From assembly GCF_020283565.1 (NCBI RefSeq), contig NC_060060.1, positions 49,030,015 to 49,094,014 on the forward strand: a stretch of 64,000 nt of DNA, read 5' to 3'. This stretch comes from Trifolium pratense (lineage: Eukaryota; Streptophyta; Magnoliopsida; Fabales; Fabaceae). Numbering within the stretch: position 1 is the first letter of the stretch; the number at the start of each line of letters is the position of its first letter. Under the pieces are notes generated by a model. It made no database searches and had not been told where the DNA came from. It saw nothing but the letters and a program-made list of their open reading frames with translations. The position numbers were made by a program, and so were the translations under genes. Shown here one piece after another: positions 28,901 to 34,900 of this stretch.

Positions 28901-31900
28901 GATAAATCATCATTTATCATCATCAATAAATCAACATGATAATTCAACATCATAAATCACTAATATTATGATTCATCGTCAATACATCATCACATAATCA
29001 CACTAATCTTCAATAAAATTTATTCATCAATAATTCATCAACATAATGATAATACATCAATCATTAATTAACATCAACAATCGTCATCATTGATCATCAA
29101 CACATAATGTATCAACAAGGGTTAACAACATAATCATCATCAACAACTCAAGGAAAATACATTTATTCCATACTCAAAAGATACTAAAACTAATTAACAA
29201 TAATTAGTTATTTAATTCAATTAATCAAACTAATTAAGCATATTTTATTACCAAAATATGAGCAAACACCAATAATCAAGCATCATCTCAGAAAAATAAT
29301 TTCGGAATCAGAATCTACGCGAAAAACTAAGCAAAATGAGTTCCAAGTGCATAAGTCAACAAAAAGTCAAAAATAGTCAACATAATGGGTTGCGTCGGCT
29401 ATAGCGTCGGCCATTTTTCGACGCAATGCTGCAGAATTGCAGAAAAAATACGTTTTGAAAACGGGATTGTTCAAAAATCACTTATTCTTCACATATAAGC
29501 ACTTATTTCGACCCAAAACTCATTACCAACATATACTATGATCATACATGCTTAAAATCACTTAAAAACAACTTAATCATATGTATAATTACTTATTTCA
29601 TGGATTTAAGCTCAAAATCACAAATTCAATTAAAATCATCAAACAACATCAAACATCAAAGTGAGCATTTTTATCATATTAAAACACTCAATAATCATGA
29701 TAGAACAAGTAGAATCATGAATCAACACATAAAAATTCTTAATAAACATATTCCCAAATCCCACATACAAACCCCCAATTGAGATGAGAGAGTTTGGGCT
29801 AGAGAAAAATAATTTTCTCTCCTCTCATGAATCATCTCCAATAACTATGTTACTATCCCTCTTACCTTAGCTATGATGGATTCTTTAGTCTTCTTCTTCA
29901 ATCCCTAAGCTTTTGTTCTTCCTCTTTTTCTTTCAATCTCACGTTCTTCCTTTCTCTTCTAGTCTTTTCTTTTCTTTGTTTTTATTTTTATTTTTATGAC
30001 AAATGATTTTTATTTAATAGATAGAGTTTGCTTAATACAAAGGGTTTCTATTGTTTTCCAATTAGCACCCCCTCATTCTACTCATCTCATCACCCTCTAG
30101 GCCCAATTCACATAAACCCACTAATTAATTAAAACCGGTTAAAACTCATAAATACTAACTTACGAAAGTTATACGCCACATAATTAGATAAACACAAATA
30201 AATTAATAAATGACCTATTAATAAAATCGGGATGTTACAACTCTCCCCCACTTAAAGAATTTTCGCCCTCGAAAATTGTCCGGCTAAAACAACTTCAGAT
30301 AAGACTCCTCCATTTGATTTTTCAACAAAACACTCAAAACTCTAGACACTACCAGAGTTTGACAAAATTAGTCTCATCCAATCAACACGATTTTCGTATA
30401 CTTATTAACAAGAGATCAAGGACGGCCAGTTCCTCAATTTGTCAATAAATAGCCAATAATCATGATGATGGCATAAACCATCTTTACCAAACTACAATAG
30501 GGCTTTCATAAGCACGAAACATCCGAAAAGTAACATTCCACAACAAGTACCACTCAATCCATTTCACGTACTCCGAAAAAATCTCATCTCTGTTGATAAC
30601 TTCACAACTTTACAAGTTTTCACAGGTTCCTTCTTTTTCCTTTTAGTCTCTTAGTTCTTTTAATCTGAATACGTCCATGTTCAATTCTTATCCAAACCAC
30701 AGTCTTAAGTTTTTCAGCACAATATCTAGTTCTAAATCCCATTAATGAACATCGAAACTACGTCATTAACGACACAATTATTCCTATCACACCAAACTCA
30801 ATTTCTTAAGTCGAATTCCAACATCATTACCTTGTTTCCAAATCATTACTCCATGTCCATCTTTCATCACAGTTTCCAATATCACTTCCTTTGTCGAGAT
30901 ACTTATATCCAAACATCTCTTAAGTTGTATTACTTCAATATTGTTCAACTACTCACGATTACAATATCTGAAATCCTTTATTTTCTCATCACATACTACA
31001 CTTTACTCTACACCTTTCTTCATTATTCCAAACATAATGAATTTGATCTTACTAATCTCCGCCGATTTTCTCATAATTCCTCGTCTCTTCTTACTTAACA
31101 ACATTGGCGCTCTTCATGGCAAAACAATCGATCCTACAAACTTCTTCTCCAGCGGTCTTCTAACTGTTCTTCCAAATCATCTAACTCTGAAATGGACAAC
31201 ACCAACACACGAACGCTCTCCTTCGGACATCTCTATCTATCTTATTCTTCTACACTTAAACATCTCAAAGGAATTTAACCTTCTCCCCCACTTATCTCAA
31301 ACCCACTTATAACTCCTATCGTAATTCTCAACTCTCATACCTAACTGGACACTTCTACGGTTCTCTAACTAGCTCCCACGAAAGAAACTAGTATCGACAG
31401 TGTTTACTCACATGTCGAACACAAGGGGTAAACTACGAAATACAAAACATGAACATCTATATAAAATTGCCCAAAAACAAAACATAGCATTTCACATAGA
31501 CATTCAAGAAACATATATCTTCTCTAAATCTCAAAATTAAGAATCAAATAAACACAAGAAAAGATAAATATTTCATAGAAACGAATTTTAAAAATTCAAC
31601 AATTCATATTCACATTAGCATATCATACAAGAATATAGCTATCTTAACATGATAACTAACATGGCAAAATAAAATAGTCAACTAGCAATAATCTAGCACA
31701 TATCATGTACCGAAAACATATGCCAAACATATCATATAATTCATTTAATCTAAAGAAAACAATTAGATTTTCAACAATATTCACATCATCAAAAACTAAT
31801 ACTAGTTCTAAAATTATTTTATGTCATAAAGAACTACACAAAAGATGCCCATGTATACATACATAAGAATTCACATAAACTCTACCACATATAGTTAATT

Positions 31901-34900
31901 TAACTATTAATTCCATTAGCATATTCAAAGTCATGTTTGATTCTAGATAGCAAAATAAATTTCAACATCCTACACAAGTTCAATTAATAACAAAATGATT
32001 ACCAACTTCTAGTTTACTCACAATAATTACAAGAAGACAAGAAATCTCATATTCAAGCAACTAGATCAAAACATCATTTATCTTTCAAGCATTAACAAGT
32101 TAACACTTAAACTATCATCAATTTAATATTCAATCATGAAGAAAGAATGCTAAAGTCAATGTTACATGAAATACAAGTTTCGAGAATTAAGCAAAGCAAC
32201 ATACTAACAAAGAATTATCAACAAAATTCATGAGACTAATCACACATTTACAAAATAATAAAATAGTGACTAATGTGCAAGTGTAACTACAAAAATTAAA
32301 ATCACAAGAAAACACAACAATTACACAAACACGACTGACACCACGCCCACTCAGTCTGACTGCACAGACCTGCTCTGATTGACACATAACCCACACAGTC
32401 CGAGAATAACGGGGCTCTGATACCAACTTGTAACCACCCTAACCCAATATTCAATTTATCTTAATAAAAGAATGTTTGTTCAAAAACTACGCAACGGATA
32501 AAAAGTTTTAAAACTCGAAGTCAAAATGAATTATGAAATATTGGCTTAAGGTGTTACATTCTTCATTAAAAAAAACACTACTAATAAAATTGAGTAGTAA
32601 ATATCACTTGTGCAAAATTCCTTTTATACAATATACACATTTAATTTAAATAAAACAACAACAAATAAAGACTCTATGAACCCTTCCCCGTGTCACAATC
32701 AGAGCAGAGCTTTCACCATCAACGCGAACACCAACAAACATACAACCTGAGAACCTGAACCCCCAACGGTTCAGCACAAACACAAAACAAAGGTTAGATA
32801 ACATAATTATTAAAAGTGACTGAATATAACGCATATCAGACACTGAATAAAATAAATACAATTGAGTAAATTCAACTCATACAATCACCACATATACAAA
32901 CATGTATAGATCTACTCAGACATATATCGGACATATATCAAATATATTCAGACATGTGTCAGACATGCTCAGACATGTATTAGACATGTTCATTTATCAA
33001 TTTGAGGAATACAAACATACAACAAATAAAGAATACACAAAGACAAGTATTGTTTATCAATTGCGAATGCCACAATTCCTAATGCATTCTAATGTCACAT
33101 AGATATGATGTCACCTAGACATATCTATATGCATGTGGTACCAATTCATCATAATTTTGGATAACTTAACCCAAGTGTTTTAGATCATCGTCTCTAAAAC
33201 ATTCTAGATCATCGTCTCTAGAATAACAGTAAACTAGATCATCGTCTCTAGGATACTCATCAATATACACAACTTATGAATGCATGAAATGTGCATATAC
33301 CAAACATGTGGTTTTATCTCAATTATATCATCAACAAAATATGGATAATATAATCCAAATATTCTAAATCATCGTCTTTAGAATAACTATACTCATGATA
33401 AATCATCATTTATCATCATCAATAAATCAACATGATAATTCAACATCATAAATCACTAATATTATGATTCATCGTCAATACATCATCACATAATCACACT
33501 AATCTTCAATAAAATTTATTCATCAATAATTCATCAACATAATGATAATACATCAATCATTAATTAACATCAACAATCGTCATCATTGATCATCAACACA
33601 TAATGTATCAACAAGGGTTAACAACATAATCATCATCAACAACTCAAGGAAAATACATTTATTCCATACTCAAAAGATACTAAAACTAATTAACAATAAT
33701 TAGTTATTTAATTCAATTAATCAAACTAATTAAGCATATTTTATTACCAAAATATGAGCAAACACCAATAATCAAGCATCATCTCAGAAAAATAATTTCG
33801 GAATCAGAATCTACGCGAAAAACTAAGCAAAATGAGTTCCAAGTGCATAAGTCAACAAAAAGTCAAAAATAGTCAACATAATGGGTTGCGTCGGCTATAG
33901 CGTCGGCCATTTTTCGACGCAATGCTGCAGAATTGCAGAAAAAATACGTTTTGAAAACGGGATTGTTCAAAAATCACTTATTCTTCACATATAAGCACTT
34001 ATTTCGACCCAAAACTCATTACCAACATATACTATGATCATACATGCTTAAAATCACTTAAAAACAACTTAATCATATGTATAATTACTTATTTCATGGA
34101 TTTAAGCTCAAAATCACAAATTCAATTAAAATCATCAAACAACAACATCAAACATCAAAGTGAGCATTTTTATCATATTAAAACACTCAATAATCATGAT
34201 AGAACAAGTAGAATCATGAATCAACACATAAAAATTCTTAATAAACATATTCCCAAATCCCACATACAAACCCCCAATTGAGATGAGAGAGTTTGGGCTA
34301 GAGAAAAATAATTTTCTCTCCTCTCATGAATCATCTCCAATAACTATGTTACTATCCCTCTTACCTTAGCTATGATGGATTCTTTAGTCTTCTTCTTCAA
34401 TCCCTAAGCTTTTGTTCTTCCTCTTTTTCTTTCAATCTCACGTTCTTCCTTTCTCTTCTAGTCTTTTCTTTTCTTTGTTTTTATTTTTATTTTTATGACA
34501 AATGATTTTTATTTAATAGATAGAGTTTGCTTAATACAAAGGGTTTCTATTGTTTTCCAATTAGCACCCCCTCATTCTACTCATCTCATCACCCTCTAGG
34601 CCCAATTCACATAAACCCACTAATTAATTAAAACCGGTTAAAACTCATAAATACTAACTTACGAAAGTTATACGCCACATAATTAGATAAACACAAATAA
34701 ATTAATAAATGACCTATTAATAAAATCGGGATGTTACATTAGGTGGTATTGTGTCCAGCCAGTCTTTAGCTCTTCTAGTTAACGAGTACTTGAAAAGCCT
34801 TAATCTTTTATCTGATTCAGATACTCCTGGTGGGTCTGTATAGTCACAAGCTTCATAGAAATGCTCCAGGTGGAGATTGGGACATTGTGTTTCTGCCCCT

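Larger units (their letters stand above)
27933..34738 (-). mobile_element. LARD-like non-autonomous LTR element inside gag
   Basis: 6806 bp with a perfect target duplication TTAGG (27928-27932 and 34739-34743). The two LTRs are about 2.3 kb each, direct and nearly identical. The minus strand carries a tRNA-iMet primer site (GCTCTGATACCAA on plus, 32414-32426) and a polypurine tract (CTCTCCCCCACTT on plus, 30241-30253). The interior (30240-32428) is only 2.2 kb and holds no credible ORF. Long LTRs, no coding region and intact priming sites define a large retrotransposon derivative. The TGTAACATCCCG start and iMet primer resemble Tekay/Del chromoviruses; that parentage is inferred. Confidence 0.88.

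Noticed and set aside
30745..31312. Two overlapping frames inside the LARD
   Set aside because: Low-complexity Ser/Thr/Leu/Ile/Phe-rich translations in T/C-rich DNA, without gag or pol features.
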